64,000 nt of DNA, from the NCBI RefSeq assembly GCF_035917455.1, contig NZ_CP109078.1, positions 1,612,001 through 1,676,000 on the forward strand, in the 5' to 3' direction. Positions 18,273-26,906 of the stretch are shown one piece after another. The position numbers were made by a program, and so were the translations under genes. This DNA comes from Micromonospora sp. NBC_01796. Its GTDB lineage: Bacteria; Actinomycetota; Actinomycetes; Mycobacteriales; Micromonosporaceae. Every line of letters begins with the position of its first letter. Position 1 is the first letter of the stretch. Under the pieces are notes generated by a model, which worked only from the letters and a program-made list of their open reading frames with translations, ran no database searches and was not told where the DNA came from.

Positions 18273-18316
18273 CGGGTACGGAACCGGTGGGCAGGTCGCC
18301 ACCGGTTCCGTACCCG
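18273..18316. terminator. 18-bp hairpin between convergent genes
   Basis: A perfect 18-bp inverted repeat (18273-18290 with 18299-18316) with an 8-nt loop lies between the membrane-protein gene and the oppositely oriented MerR gene. It is probably bidirectional. Confidence 0.8.
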
Positions 18317-18320
18317 GTTG

Positions 18321-19079
18321 CTAGGCGCGGGTGATCGCGTTGGCGTGGATGGCCCCGCACAGGTAGGCCGTCATGCCCGGTGCGATGTTCTCGTAGTACG
18401 CGGTGAACCTCGGGTCGGCCAGGTACATGTCGGCCAGCCCGGTGTGGATCTCGTACGTGCACTCGTAGAACCAGCGGCTGATCAACTGGCGGTGCTCCTC
18501 GGCGAGCGCCATCGCGGCCGGGCTGTCGGCCGGGGCGCCCGTGTCCATCAGCGCCACGAACCGCCGGCCCCACTCGGCGTTCTCCGCCTTGTTCCGCAGC
18601 CAGTCGTCCTTGCTGTACTGCCCCGCACGCCGGTTCGACTCCCGGTACGCGTCGGTGTCGCCCCAGCGCTGCTCGGCCTCGGCCGCGTGCTCGTCCGGGT
18701 CGAAGTCGCCGAAGACCTCGAACCGCTCCTCCGGTGTGAGTTGGATACCCACCTTCTTCGCCTCCATCGCGAACTCGATCGCGGTGACCATCTCCCGCAG
18801 CCGGTGGATCCGACCGGTCAGCAGTTCGTGCTGCCGACGCAGATGCTCGGTCGGATTCGACTCCGGGTCGTCGACGATCGCGTTGATCTCTTCCAGTGGG
18901 AACCCCAGCTCCCGGTAGAACAGGATCTGCTGCAACCGCTCCAGGTCGGCGTCGTCGTACCGGCGGTAGCCCGCACCCGTACGACCGCTCGGCGAGAGCA
19001 GACCGATCTCGTCGTAGTGGTGCAGCGTCCGTACGGTCACGCCGGCGATCCGCGCCACCTCCCCCACCGGGTACTCCAC
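18321..19079 (-). CDS. MerR-family regulator, TipA-like
   Basis: Predicted 252 residues from GTG 19079, with AAGGGAGGG upstream. The N-terminus is a complete MerR DNA-binding domain (VGEVARIAGVTVRTLHHYDEIGLL, YRRYDDADLERLQQI) and a coiled linker. The C-terminal 120 residues match the TipAS fold: the WGDTDAYRES block, EEHRQLISRWFY, and the terminal YLCGAIHANA. TipA proteins bind thiopeptides and other hydrophobic drugs and switch on efflux or their own gene. At the edge of the enediyne cassette it may sense the product or a stress compound; the gene it controls is not obvious here. Confidence 0.9.
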   Translation of the reverse strand: MEYPVGEVARIAGVTVRTLHHYDEIGLLSPSGRTGAGYRRYDDADLERLQQILFYRELGFPLEEINAIVDDPESNPTEHLRRQHELLTGRIHRLREMVTAIEFAMEAKKVGIQLTPEERFEVFGDFDPDEHAAEAEQRWGDTDAYRESNRRAGQYSKDDWLRNKAENAEWGRRFVALMDTGAPADSPAAMALAEEHRQLISRWFYECTYEIHTGLADMYLADPRFTAYYENIAPGMTAYLCGAIHANAITRA

Positions 19080-19652
19080 GGGTTCCCTCCCTTCCGAGAA
19101 CCACCCTCCCGCCTCCCGCTACGTGAGGGTCAACCCCACCCACCAACACCCGCTGTTACGGAGAAAGAGTGCTGACGCCCCCGCATTACTGATCGTTACA
19201 TTTGCCCTTCGCGGCGACCCTCGTCCGGGGGTGCAGCGCGGCGCAGACTATCACTCTGAGCTGCGAATATGATGTGTGCCAATCGGCGGCTCACCCCTCG
19301 ACAGAGTCGACCAGCACAACTACGGTACGTAACTAGAGTCGCAGCGTCGGCTCTCCGGTACGAATCCCAGGGGCTCTCTCCTGGTCCCTCCACTCTGCTC
19401 CGACCGCCGGCCACAACCGAGTCGATCAGCCGGCACCGCCCCCGCACCACGGACCTCCACCGTCCCGGCTCCCGCCACGGCCGGGCGCTGATCTCCGGCC
19501 GTTTGCCGGTCACCCCACCGCTCCCCGCCAGCTTGAGCGGGCACGGCGGACCCGGCGGGCCATCACACGCGCAGAACACGGCCGTATCGGCCGTGCCGGT
19601 CTCCACCATGGGCAGATCCGACCCCGCCAGGATCTCCACGAAAGGAAACGCC
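19080..19652. other. Intergenic region (573 bp), no gene recognised
   Basis: It contains the promoters of the leftward TipA-like gene and the rightward ice-binding-like gene. The segment 19180-19340 is locally A/T-enriched. Frames across it show no codon bias. A rightward frame continuous with the downstream gene was not accepted as coding. Confidence 0.5.
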
Positions 19653-20351
19653 ATGAGTTCAACAGACAGCGGAACGAGCGCGGCCACAGCGGCGGTGTCG
19701 TTGGGCACGGCCGCCCAGTTCGCGGTCCTCGCCGCCTCGACGATCACCAACACCGGACCCACCACCGTCACCGGGGACCTCGGGCTCAGCCCCGGCACCT
19801 CGGTCACCGGCTTCCCGCCGGGAGTCGTCAACGGCACCCAGCACGTCGCCGACGCCGTCGCCGCACAGGCGAAAACCGACCTGGGCACCGCGTACGACGA
19901 CGCGGCGGCCCGGGTGAGCACCACCACCCCGGTCGAACTCGGCGGGACGACCAAAACTCCCGGCGTCTACGAGTCCCTCGCCGGCACCTTCGGCATCACC
20001 GGCGCACTCACCCTCGACGCCCAGGGCGACCCCGGCGCCGTTTTCGTCTTCAAGGCAGCGTCCACCCTGATCACCGCCTCGGCCAGCAGCGTCAACCTGG
20101 TCAACGGCGCACGGGCGGACAACGTCTTCTGGATCGTCGGCAGCTCGGCGACCCTCGGCACCTACTCCATCCTGCGCGGCAACATCCTCGCCGTCGCCTC
20201 GATCACCGTCACCACCGGCGTCACCATCGAGGGCCGCGCACTCGCCCGCAACGCCGCCGTCACCCTCGACAGCAACACGATCACCGCCCCCACCGGCGGT
20301 GTGCTCGCGGCGGGAAGGCACTCAGTCCGTAGTGCGGGCGCCTCGGACTGA
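19653..20351 (+). CDS. Ice-binding-like protein (DUF3494), lacking an obvious signal peptide
   Basis: Predicted 232 residues from ATG 19653, six bases after AAAGGAAA. The whole protein is the DUF3494 beta-solenoid: LGTAAQFAVLAASTITNTGP, TVTGDLGLSPGTSVTGFPPG, GVYESLAGTFGITGALTLDAQGD-like blocks, FVFKAASTLITASAS, and the capping IEGRALARNAAVTLD. Family members are secreted ice-binding or adhesion proteins and nearly always carry a signal peptide or anchor. From the best start this one begins with an 18-residue polar Ser/Thr/Ala segment and has neither. Either it is cytosolic, uses another route, or has lost its leader. A hairpin follows the stop. Confidence 0.85.
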   Translation: MSSTDSGTSAATAAVSLGTAAQFAVLAASTITNTGPTTVTGDLGLSPGTSVTGFPPGVVNGTQHVADAVAAQAKTDLGTAYDDAAARVSTTTPVELGGTTKTPGVYESLAGTFGITGALTLDAQGDPGAVFVFKAASTLITASASSVNLVNGARADNVFWIVGSSATLGTYSILRGNILAVASITVTTGVTIEGRALARNAAVTLDSNTITAPTGGVLAAGRHSVRSAGASD

Positions 20352-20358
20352 GCGCGGG

Positions 20359-20390
20359 CGGTTCGGACCGGACACGGTCGGTCCGAACCG
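20359..20390. terminator. 12-bp hairpin between convergent genes
   Basis: A perfect 12-bp stem (20359-20370 with 20379-20390) with an 8-nt loop lies 8 bp after the ice-binding-like stop and 32 bp before the oppositely oriented gene end. Confidence 0.7.
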
Positions 20391-20421
20391 GGCGCGGGCG
20401 CCGACGGGTCGGCCGGGGTCT

Positions 20422-21909
20422 CTACGACTCGGTCGACCCGTCGGTGGGTGGGCCGCCGTGGGTCCAGGGGGTGTCCTCGCGGGACGGGAAGGTGCCGGGT
20501 GGGGCGTACCCGTCGGTCAGGGTGGTGTAGCAGAGCCGCTCCCCCACCTCCGGTACGGTGCCCGGCGGCGCGGTCAGCCCCCGACCCATCCCACCGGACA
20601 GCTCCAGCACCACCTCGGTCTTCGACCCGTCACCGGTCCGGGTGACGAACACGACCCTGGCCTTCTGCCCCGGCCGGGCCGGTGAGGTGAGGGACGCACC
20701 GGGCTGGACGAGCACCGGATCGGTGGTGACCACCATGATCCGGGGACGGAGCACCGGCCGCTTGCCGGTGTCGTCGACCCGCGCCGGGTCGGCCAGGGTC
20801 ACCTCGCCGACGAACGCCTCCCCGGTCAACCGGTGGTCGGCCATCACCAGCGGGTCGTCGTACGCGCGCTGGACGGCGTAGGAGCTGAGGGCGCGTTCCA
20901 GCCGGTGCAGGCGCTGGGCGGCGGCGACCGCCCCGTCCCGTCGGGGCTGCGGCTGGCCGCCCTCGTCGGTGTAACCGGCGTAGTCGGTGAACGCGTCCCG
21001 GTCGGCGTCCCAGCGTCCGGCCACCCGCGCCCCCGGCGGCAGGGCGTGCAGCAGCGACAGCCCCCGCCACATCAGCCGCCAGGTCGGCTCCAACTGGCCG
21101 CGCAACGCCTCCGCCATGCTCGCGTACGCCCGCTGCCGGGCCGGCGCGTCGTCCGCCGCCACCGCCGCCTGGTACGCGGCCATCGCCGGGGCGAGTACGC
21201 CGTTGTCGAACTCCGGATCGGTGGCCGGTCCGGCCGGGGGCCAGATCGACGGGTCCTCCGCCTCGGCGGCGGCGACCGATCCGGTGACCCCCGGCGGCGG
21301 GTCTATCCAACCGAGCTGGGCGGCCAGGTTCAGGTCCTCCACCGAACTCTGCCCGGTCGCCCAGTGCAGGCCGAGCGCCTCGGTCAGCGCCACCAGCAGC
21401 GACGATCCGGGGTGTTCGGCCCGTTCGGCGAGAAAGGTCAGCCACCGCCCGACCAGCGGGACCGAGGCGTCGACCGGATAGTCCCCGTCGGTACGCCGGA
21501 ACCGGGTGTTGCGGCCGAGCAACCGCAGGAAGGTGATCCCGCCCGAGTTGGGGACGATCAGTTGGGGCGCCTCGACGTACCGGTAGCGCACGTCCCGTCC
21601 CCGGTCGACCGGGACCGACTCGGACACGCCCCGGTGACCGTCCAGGTAGGGCAGGAGCACGGTGCCGAGCGCGGTGACGAAGTCGAGCCGCTGGTCCCGG
21701 TTGCGCGGCTGTGGGACCACCAGCAGCCGGGGCTGTCCGGGGTCCGTGCCGACCAGGACCGCGAGCGGTGCGTTCGCCTCGCCGGCCATGGTCAGCGGGA
21801 CCAGGACCAGTGGCCGCCGGGCGAGGTGCAGGTGCCGGACGGTCGCGGTCGGTTGGGCCTTTCCGGCGGCGAGCGCCTGCGCGCGGGCGAGGGCGGTGAG
21901 CGTACTCAT
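20422..21909 (-). CDS. Hypothetical protein paired with a Cas4-like nuclease
   Basis: Predicted 495 residues from ATG 21909. It overlaps the upstream nuclease gene by 4 bp (ATGA), so the two are translationally coupled. No P-loop, nuclease or membrane signature was found. The N-terminal third is beta-rich (RPLVLVPLTMAGEANAPLAVLVG, RLLVVPQPRNRDQR). The middle contains PSIWPPAGP and an Arg-rich helical segment. The C-terminal 130 residues look like an OB or SH3-type beta domain (GEVTLADPAR, RIMVVTTDPVLVQPG, ARVVFVTRTGDGSKTEVVLEL). I do not recognise the family. Its constant partner suggests a nucleic-acid role. Confidence 0.7.
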   Translation of the reverse strand: MSTLTALARAQALAAGKAQPTATVRHLHLARRPLVLVPLTMAGEANAPLAVLVGTDPGQPRLLVVPQPRNRDQRLDFVTALGTVLLPYLDGHRGVSESVPVDRGRDVRYRYVEAPQLIVPNSGGITFLRLLGRNTRFRRTDGDYPVDASVPLVGRWLTFLAERAEHPGSSLLVALTEALGLHWATGQSSVEDLNLAAQLGWIDPPPGVTGSVAAAEAEDPSIWPPAGPATDPEFDNGVLAPAMAAYQAAVAADDAPARQRAYASMAEALRGQLEPTWRLMWRGLSLLHALPPGARVAGRWDADRDAFTDYAGYTDEGGQPQPRRDGAVAAAQRLHRLERALSSYAVQRAYDDPLVMADHRLTGEAFVGEVTLADPARVDDTGKRPVLRPRIMVVTTDPVLVQPGASLTSPARPGQKARVVFVTRTGDGSKTEVVLELSGGMGRGLTAPPGTVPEVGERLCYTTLTDGYAPPGTFPSREDTPWTHGGPPTDGSTES

Positions 21910-23141
21910 GACAGGGCCTCGGCCCGCAGCCGCGCGGCGGCCTGGAGCATCGCGGCGGCCTCGGCCTGCCCGTCGGCCGGTGCCAGTTCGCCGCTGGCCA
22001 GGGCGAGCACGGTCGGGACCCGCTCGACTCCGCCCAGTTCCTCGCGGACCGACTTGCCCAGGCTGCCGGTCTGGCCGCGTGCCTCGTGCCGGCAGAAGAA
22101 GGCCAGCTCGCAGCTTGCCAGGCAGTCCGGCGCGTAACGCGCCTCGACCACGCTCAGTGCGGTGGTCAGCGCGGCCGGCGACCGGCCCGGCCGACCGGCC
22201 CGGTCGGGCGCCAGGTCGAAGGTCAGATCCGCGGGCAGCGCGGCCACCACCTCTTCGACCCGCGCCATCCGGGTGAGCTGCCGACGCAGGGTCGACAACT
22301 GCTTGCGTACGTCGATCAGCGCGGCCACCGGCTCGTTGGTGAAGTCGCGCGGGCAGACCAGCAGTACGTCGTGCGACACGATGGCCGGGTCATGCCCCGC
22401 CTCGGTCAGCAGTTGCCGCATCGCGAGTACGTAGACCGCCGCCTGGACCGCCGCGGCGGAGACCTTGCTCGGGTCGGCCTGCCCGTCGATCACCGGAAAC
22501 GACTTGATCTCCACGACGTGGAACCGACCGTCGACCCGGAACGCGATCAGGTCCGGTTCCAGGTAGACCGGCTGGCCGGCGACCTCCAGCCGGAGCAGCG
22601 GGTGGTCGAAGATCAGGGCGTCACCGGACGCGGGTGACCCGGCGGCCTCGCCGAGCAGGTGCCGGGACCGCTCGTACCGTTCCTCGTTGGTCTCGGCCGG
22701 TCGGGCCGGGTCGGCGTCGGTGTCGGCCGTCTCCGTGGTCCGGTCCGGCCTGCCATCGTCGAGGTCGGTGTAGGCCGCGTCGGGGATCGGGAGTCCGATC
22801 CGCTCACGCAGCAGGCGGAGCAGTTCGACCCCGCCGTCCGCCTTCACCTGCCGCTCGAACGCGTTGCCACGGGTGATCGCGAACCGGGACTGGCCGAACC
22901 GGGCAGGGAAGCCGATGTGCTCGGCCAGCCGGGGCTTGTCGACCCCGGCCGCGTCCAGCACCGCCCGCCGGTGGCAGCCCGGATTGCCGGTCAACGCCGC
23001 GATCGTACGGGCGTTGTGCCGTCGGGGGGCCACGGCGCCACGCAGCCGCTCCAACCAGCGCTCGGTGGAATCCCGCATCAACCTGGAATCCGGCATCGAC
23101 GCAGCGTACAAGCTCACCGTGGGATCGCCCCCGATCGCCAC
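21906..23141 (-). CDS. PD-(D/E)XK nuclease with Cas4/AddB-type Fe-S cysteines
   Basis: Predicted 411 residues from GTG 23141 (GAAGGCGG upstream); ATG 23096 is an alternative. A RecB-family core is visible: EPDLIAFRVDGRFHVVEIKSF supplies the Asp and E-x-K of the PD-(D/E)XK motif near residue 200-215, and a Q-containing helix (AAAVQAAVYVLAM) follows. One Cys lies early (NPGCHRR, about residue 55) and three near the end (CLASCELAFFC), the 1+3 spacing used by Cas4 and AddB to hold a 4Fe-4S cluster around the nuclease. Family enzymes are exonucleases. No CRISPR or helicase gene is adjacent. It is co-transcribed with the unknown 495-residue protein. Confidence 0.8.
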   Translation of the reverse strand: MAIGGDPTVSLYAASMPDSRLMRDSTERWLERLRGAVAPRRHNARTIAALTGNPGCHRRAVLDAAGVDKPRLAEHIGFPARFGQSRFAITRGNAFERQVKADGGVELLRLLRERIGLPIPDAAYTDLDDGRPDRTTETADTDADPARPAETNEERYERSRHLLGEAAGSPASGDALIFDHPLLRLEVAGQPVYLEPDLIAFRVDGRFHVVEIKSFPVIDGQADPSKVSAAAVQAAVYVLAMRQLLTEAGHDPAIVSHDVLLVCPRDFTNEPVAALIDVRKQLSTLRRQLTRMARVEEVVAALPADLTFDLAPDRAGRPGRSPAALTTALSVVEARYAPDCLASCELAFFCRHEARGQTGSLGKSVREELGGVERVPTVLALASGELAPADGQAEAAAMLQAAARLRAEALS

Positions 23142-23225
23142 CCGCCTTCACAGCTCGCGCACATGCTCTTCACGGCACGGGCCGACGGTTCTCCGCCGGA
23201 CCGACTCGTGTAGGAGGATCGCCGG

Positions 23226-23915
23226 GTGCAGACGTACCCCGCTCGCCGCCGACCCGCCCGCCACCGGCTCGGCCCGCTGGTCACCACGGTCGCGGCGGTG
23301 CTCCTGTTCGGCGCCGGCTGCGAGGGTCCCGTGCCCGGCCAGCCGATCGTCCTGCCGGCGCCGACCCCGCCGGCGCCCTCGCCCTGGACGGTTCCGGCAC
23401 CGGGCGAGAGCGGTCGCACCGCTGACGTACCGGCGCAGGGCGCCCCGAGCGGGTCGGCCACCGGTCTGCCCGTACCGACCGTGACGGGGGCTCCGCGCGA
23501 GGCCGCCAGTTGCCCGGCGTCGGGCGTACTGGTGAGCACCAGCCCGACCGATGCCGCGATGGGGCTTCGGGGCATGGGCATCGTGCTGTTCAACTGCGGC
23601 ACCGAACCGTTCCCGCTGAACGGCTACCCGGTGGTACGGGTGCTCGACGCGGAGCGGGAACCGCTGGCGGTGAGGGTCGAGAACGGGACCGCGCTGGGCG
23701 GCGAGGACCCCGGCCCGAAGGAGATCACCGTGTACCCCGGCGGCACCGCGTACGCCTCGGTGCGCTGGCGGAACACGGTCACCGACGGGGAGATCGCCGA
23801 GGGCGCGTACCTGGAGGTCGCCCCGGCGGCCGGACAGCCGGCCCAGACCGTGGCGAAGCACCTCGACCTGGGCACCACCGGCCGGCTGGAGGTACACGCC
23901 TGGACGATGTCCTGA
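23226..23915 (+). CDS. DUF4232-type lipoprotein
   Basis: Predicted 229 residues from GTG 23226, eight bases after AGGAGG. A basic N-terminus, hydrophobic core and lipobox LLFGAGC predict a lipid-anchored exported protein. A long Pro/Ala linker (about residues 35-90) leads to a DUF4232 beta-sandwich with CPASGVLVSTSPTDAAMG, IVLFNCGTEPFPLNGYP and YPGGTAYASVRW. Two cysteines (in CPAS and NCG) are placed to form the usual disulfide. The family is widespread on actinobacterial surfaces, with unknown ligands. Confidence 0.85.
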   Translation: MQTYPARRRPARHRLGPLVTTVAAVLLFGAGCEGPVPGQPIVLPAPTPPAPSPWTVPAPGESGRTADVPAQGAPSGSATGLPVPTVTGAPREAASCPASGVLVSTSPTDAAMGLRGMGIVLFNCGTEPFPLNGYPVVRVLDAEREPLAVRVENGTALGGEDPGPKEITVYPGGTAYASVRWRNTVTDGEIAEGAYLEVAPAAGQPAQTVAKHLDLGTTGRLEVHAWTMS

Positions 23916-24041
23916 CGGGCCGTGGGATGTTTTGGACTGCCTCGCGCAAATGGCCGCGAACGGTGCGGACCCCTCGGATCAAGCCCGACCGCGTGGCTGA
24001 GACCGGGACGCCCGGCGAAACAAACAATCGCGTTCGTCTTC

Positions 24042-24086
24042 TACATCACCTTTGATGTGCGTACACAATGCCGCTCAGTTAGGGCG
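24042..24086 (+). repeat. Left terminal inverted repeat of the IS
   Basis: It begins TACATCACC and contains ACACAATGCCGCT, identical in the right repeat; six mismatches over 45 bp. Confidence 0.8.
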
Positions 24087-24200
24087 GTGGGTGGTCGGGT
24101 GACGCCGGATGGTCACGGCGGCGTGGCGGAACATGGAACAACGGAACTACCGGTATGACTGTCGATCGACCAAGAAAGACCGTCTGTCCCGGGAGTTCCG

Positions 24201-25694
24201 TTGTCGGTTCAGTTTGCCATGCCCGCGATGAGTGGCCCAGCCCGCGATCACATCGATCTCGGGGTGTTGACCAGTACCGTCCCACCCGACCTGGTCGACG
24301 AGGTCATCGAGACCACCGGCTGCCGGGAACAACGACGCCGGGTCCTACCCGCCCGGGTGGTGATCTACTTCGTACTCGCGTTAACACTGTTCAGCGCCGC
24401 CGACGGCTACCGCCCACCGGGATACCGGGCCGTCCTACGGATCCTGGTCCTACGGTGGCGGGGCCTGTGTCAGGGATGCGTGATCGCGTCGAGCTCAGCG
24501 TTGACCCAGGCCCGGCAGCGACTCGGCGTCAAGCCCTTCCACCTGCTCTTCGACCGGGTCCGTGACTCCACCAACACCCCCACAACCGGCTCGACCTACG
24601 CCTTCGGTCGACGTCTCGTCGCATGGGACGCCACCACCCTCCCCGCCCCGGACACCCCCGCCAACGCCACCGAATTCGGCTACCACGGCCAAGCCCGCAA
24701 ACCCACCAAAAAACAAGTGGACAGCTACCTACGCCGGCTCGGCAGCACCCCACTGATCCGACTCATGACACTCATCGACTGCGGCACCCACAGCATCATC
24801 GACGCCGCCTTCGACGGAGTCGTCACCTCCAGCGAACCCGCCCTCGCCCGGCGGCTCCTCGCCTCACTCACCCCCGGCATGCTCCTCCTCGCCGACCGGA
24901 ACTTCACCAGTCACGACCTGTGGTCACACGCCACCGCCACCGGCGCCGACCTCATCTGGCGAGCGAAGAAGAACCTCCAACTCGTCCCCACCACCCACCT
25001 ACCCGACGGCTCATTCCTCGCCACACTCCCCACCAGACGCGAGACCGCCCGCCTCAACGGCGCCCGCGCCCGCGGCCGCGCACCCCAACCACCACGCCAC
25101 GGCCACCAAATCCGCGTCGTGGAATTCACCATCACCACCACCACCGGCCAAGACACCCGAACCGACGAATACCGGCTACTCACCACCCTGCTCGACCACC
25201 ACCACGCCCCCGCGCAACAACTCGCCACCCTCTACCAACAACGCTGGGAATCAGAAACCCACTACAGCTTCCTCAAACCCCGCCTCATCGGCACCAACAC
25301 CACCCTCCGCTCACACACACCCACCGGCATCACCCAAGAGATCTACGCACTCCTCATCACCTACCAAGCCCTCTGCCACCTCCGCACCGAAGCCGCCACC
25401 ACCGCCAACCACGACCCCGACCACATCTCCTTCACCCTCACCCTCCGCACCGCCCGCACCGCCCTCCACCAACCCCCCACCCACCACACCCGCAACCACA
25501 CCATCACCGACATCCTCAACGAACCACCACTCACCAGACGCCACCGCACCTACCCCCGCCAACGACGACCAACCGCCACCCCCTACCCCACAAAACCCCG
25601 CCACCAACCCCGACCACCCACCCACACCCACCACCACATCACCATCACACCCAGCCAAACCACCACCAAAATCACCAACCAACGCCTTAACTAA
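24201..25694 (+). CDS. IS4-family DDE transposase
   Basis: Predicted 497 residues from TTG 24201 (GGGAG six bases upstream); ATG 24219 is an alternative. After an N-terminal IS4 domain (LPARVVIYFVLALTLF, SALTQARQRLG), the catalytic core shows D1 in AWDATTL, D2 in LLADRNF and the C1 signature YQQRWESETHYSFLK with the catalytic Glu. The last 90 residues are a low-complexity Pro/Thr/His tail. Codons in the second half are almost free of G on the coding strand, very unlike the neighbours, which points to foreign origin. Nothing indicates inactivation. Confidence 0.92.
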   Translation: MSVQFAMPAMSGPARDHIDLGVLTSTVPPDLVDEVIETTGCREQRRRVLPARVVIYFVLALTLFSAADGYRPPGYRAVLRILVLRWRGLCQGCVIASSSALTQARQRLGVKPFHLLFDRVRDSTNTPTTGSTYAFGRRLVAWDATTLPAPDTPANATEFGYHGQARKPTKKQVDSYLRRLGSTPLIRLMTLIDCGTHSIIDAAFDGVVTSSEPALARRLLASLTPGMLLLADRNFTSHDLWSHATATGADLIWRAKKNLQLVPTTHLPDGSFLATLPTRRETARLNGARARGRAPQPPRHGHQIRVVEFTITTTTGQDTRTDEYRLLTTLLDHHHAPAQQLATLYQQRWESETHYSFLKPRLIGTNTTLRSHTPTGITQEIYALLITYQALCHLRTEAATTANHDPDHISFTLTLRTARTALHQPPTHHTRNHTITDILNEPPLTRRHRTYPRQRRPTATPYPTKPRHQPRPPTHTHHHITITPSQTTTKITNQRLN

Positions 25695-25727
25695 GCGGCA
25701 TTGTGTGCGTACATCGAAGATGATGTA
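25683..25727 (-). repeat. Right terminal inverted repeat of the IS
   Basis: Reverse-complement partner of 24042-24086 (39 of 45 bases). It includes the transposase stop codon. Confidence 0.8.
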
Positions 25728-25789
25728 CGAGATCAACGCGTTGGTTTTCCTGGGAGCGTCTGCGCTTCGACCGACATGGGCGCCGGACC

Positions 25790-26575
25790 TCAGGTGGTGT
25801 CGGGGAGCTTGCCGATCGTGTCCCGGTCGACCAGGGCCCGGTTCGGGGTGGCCAGCCGGGCCTGGTCCGGATCCAGGAAGTCGATCAGGGCGATCAGTTC
25901 GTGCTGCATCCGTACCAGGCGGGCGTTGCCGTCGTAGTCCGCGGTCGCGATCACGTCCACGTCCGCCCGGATCCGGGTGAACCAGGACGCGAACCGGGGA
26001 TCGGTGTCGAGGCGCTCGCAGAACTCGGCGTACCCCATCGACTCGTACCGGGTGCCGGCGCTGTCCTCGACGCGTACGAGCAGCAGTTCGCCGATCGCCC
26101 GTTGCTGGCCCCGGAACAGGCGCAGCGGCGGCGGGGTGTCCAGCGCGGCGACGATCTGCGTCATCCGGTCGAGGAAGCCGAAGAACCGTTTGTTCCGCTC
26201 GACGTCGCCGAGGTCGAGGAACTGCTGGTCCCGCCGGATGATCTCCACCCAGCAGAGGTACTCGGCCAGCACGTACACGGTGTAGTCGCGGGTGTACCGC
26301 TCGTCGTCCACGTCACCGCAGTGCAGGTACGTGGAGAGGAAACCCGGCCGTACGGCGTTGAACAGCCGCCCCTGCAACGCGTGCGCGGACCAGAGCAGCG
26401 GCTCCCGGTAGCGGCTGAGCAACTGCTCGGCGAGTTCGGCCTTGCTCTGCCGGTGCCGCTGCTCCTCGAGCTGGTACTGCAACACGGTCACCCGACGGGC
26501 GGAGAGCGTGGTGAACAGGACACTGAGGAGGGAGACGACGGCCGATCCGACGGCGATGAATACCTCGGGCTGCAC
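25790..26575 (-). CDS. Membrane-anchored hypothetical protein with coiled-coil
   Basis: Predicted 261 residues from GTG 26575, chosen because it starts directly before the hydrophobic helix (VFIAVGSAVVSLLSVLFTTL); an upstream GTG at 26656 would add a basic 27-residue tail. After the single transmembrane helix comes a charged coiled-coil (QYQLEEQRHRQSKAELAEQLLSR), then a helical domain with WSAHALQGRLFN, YVLAEYLCWVEIIRR and LLLVRVEDS blocks. No catalytic motif was found. The layout resembles actinobacterial proteins of unknown function located at the inner membrane. It lies just beyond the right end of the IS. Confidence 0.7.
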   Translation of the reverse strand: MQPEVFIAVGSAVVSLLSVLFTTLSARRVTVLQYQLEEQRHRQSKAELAEQLLSRYREPLLWSAHALQGRLFNAVRPGFLSTYLHCGDVDDERYTRDYTVYVLAEYLCWVEIIRRDQQFLDLGDVERNKRFFGFLDRMTQIVAALDTPPPLRLFRGQQRAIGELLLVRVEDSAGTRYESMGYAEFCERLDTDPRFASWFTRIRADVDVIATADYDGNARLVRMQHELIALIDFLDPDQARLATPNRALVDRDTIGKLPDTT

Positions 26576-26906
26576 GGCGGACAGAGTGCCCGACCGGAGC
26601 CTGTCGTGTCGACCCGTTCCCCGCCCTCGGCCGTGAACTTTCCCACCACCCGACACCGGCCGGCGCGGTTTGCGCCACGACGAATCGAAGGCGGTCTAGT
26701 CTGAGCGATTCACGGCCGGTTCGAGTGTCCACTCGACACAGTGATTTTTTCACGCCTGAGCTGCACAAACGACGCGACCGGTCGGTGCGCGCGGCGGACC
26801 GGAACGGCCCGGATGCCGGCCCCGGACCCACCCCTGCCGGACGATCCGGATCTTGCGCCGAAAGATGGGGCTCGACACGATCCGGAAAACGGGTAATCCT
26901 GGCCCG
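26576..26906. other. Divergent intergenic region (331 bp)
   Basis: It lies between the leftward membrane-anchored gene and the rightward methyltransferase gene and must contain both promoters. A TTTTTTCACG stretch near 26744-26753 is the only clearly A/T-rich part. No gene or specific operator was recognised; an upstream start for either flanking gene would shorten it. Confidence 0.45.

Larger units (their letters stand above)
24042..25727 (+). mobile_element. IS4-family insertion sequence
   Basis: A single transposase gene is bracketed by imperfect 45-bp terminal inverted repeats (24042-24086 and 25683-25727, 39 of 45 matching). The right repeat overlaps the end of the transposase gene. The exact outer ends may extend a few bases further, since weak similarity continues outward. 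No target duplication is evident by eye. The element looks intact. Confidence 0.8.

Noticed and set aside
19269-19652. Upstream extension of the ice-binding-like gene
   Set aside because: The added 128 residues are Arg/Pro-rich without a signal peptide or homology; AAAGGAAA before ATG 19653 is better.
25311-25736. Leftward Gly/Val-rich frame opposite the transposase end
   Set aside because: A mirror of the C-rich, G-poor tail of the transposase gene; low complexity.
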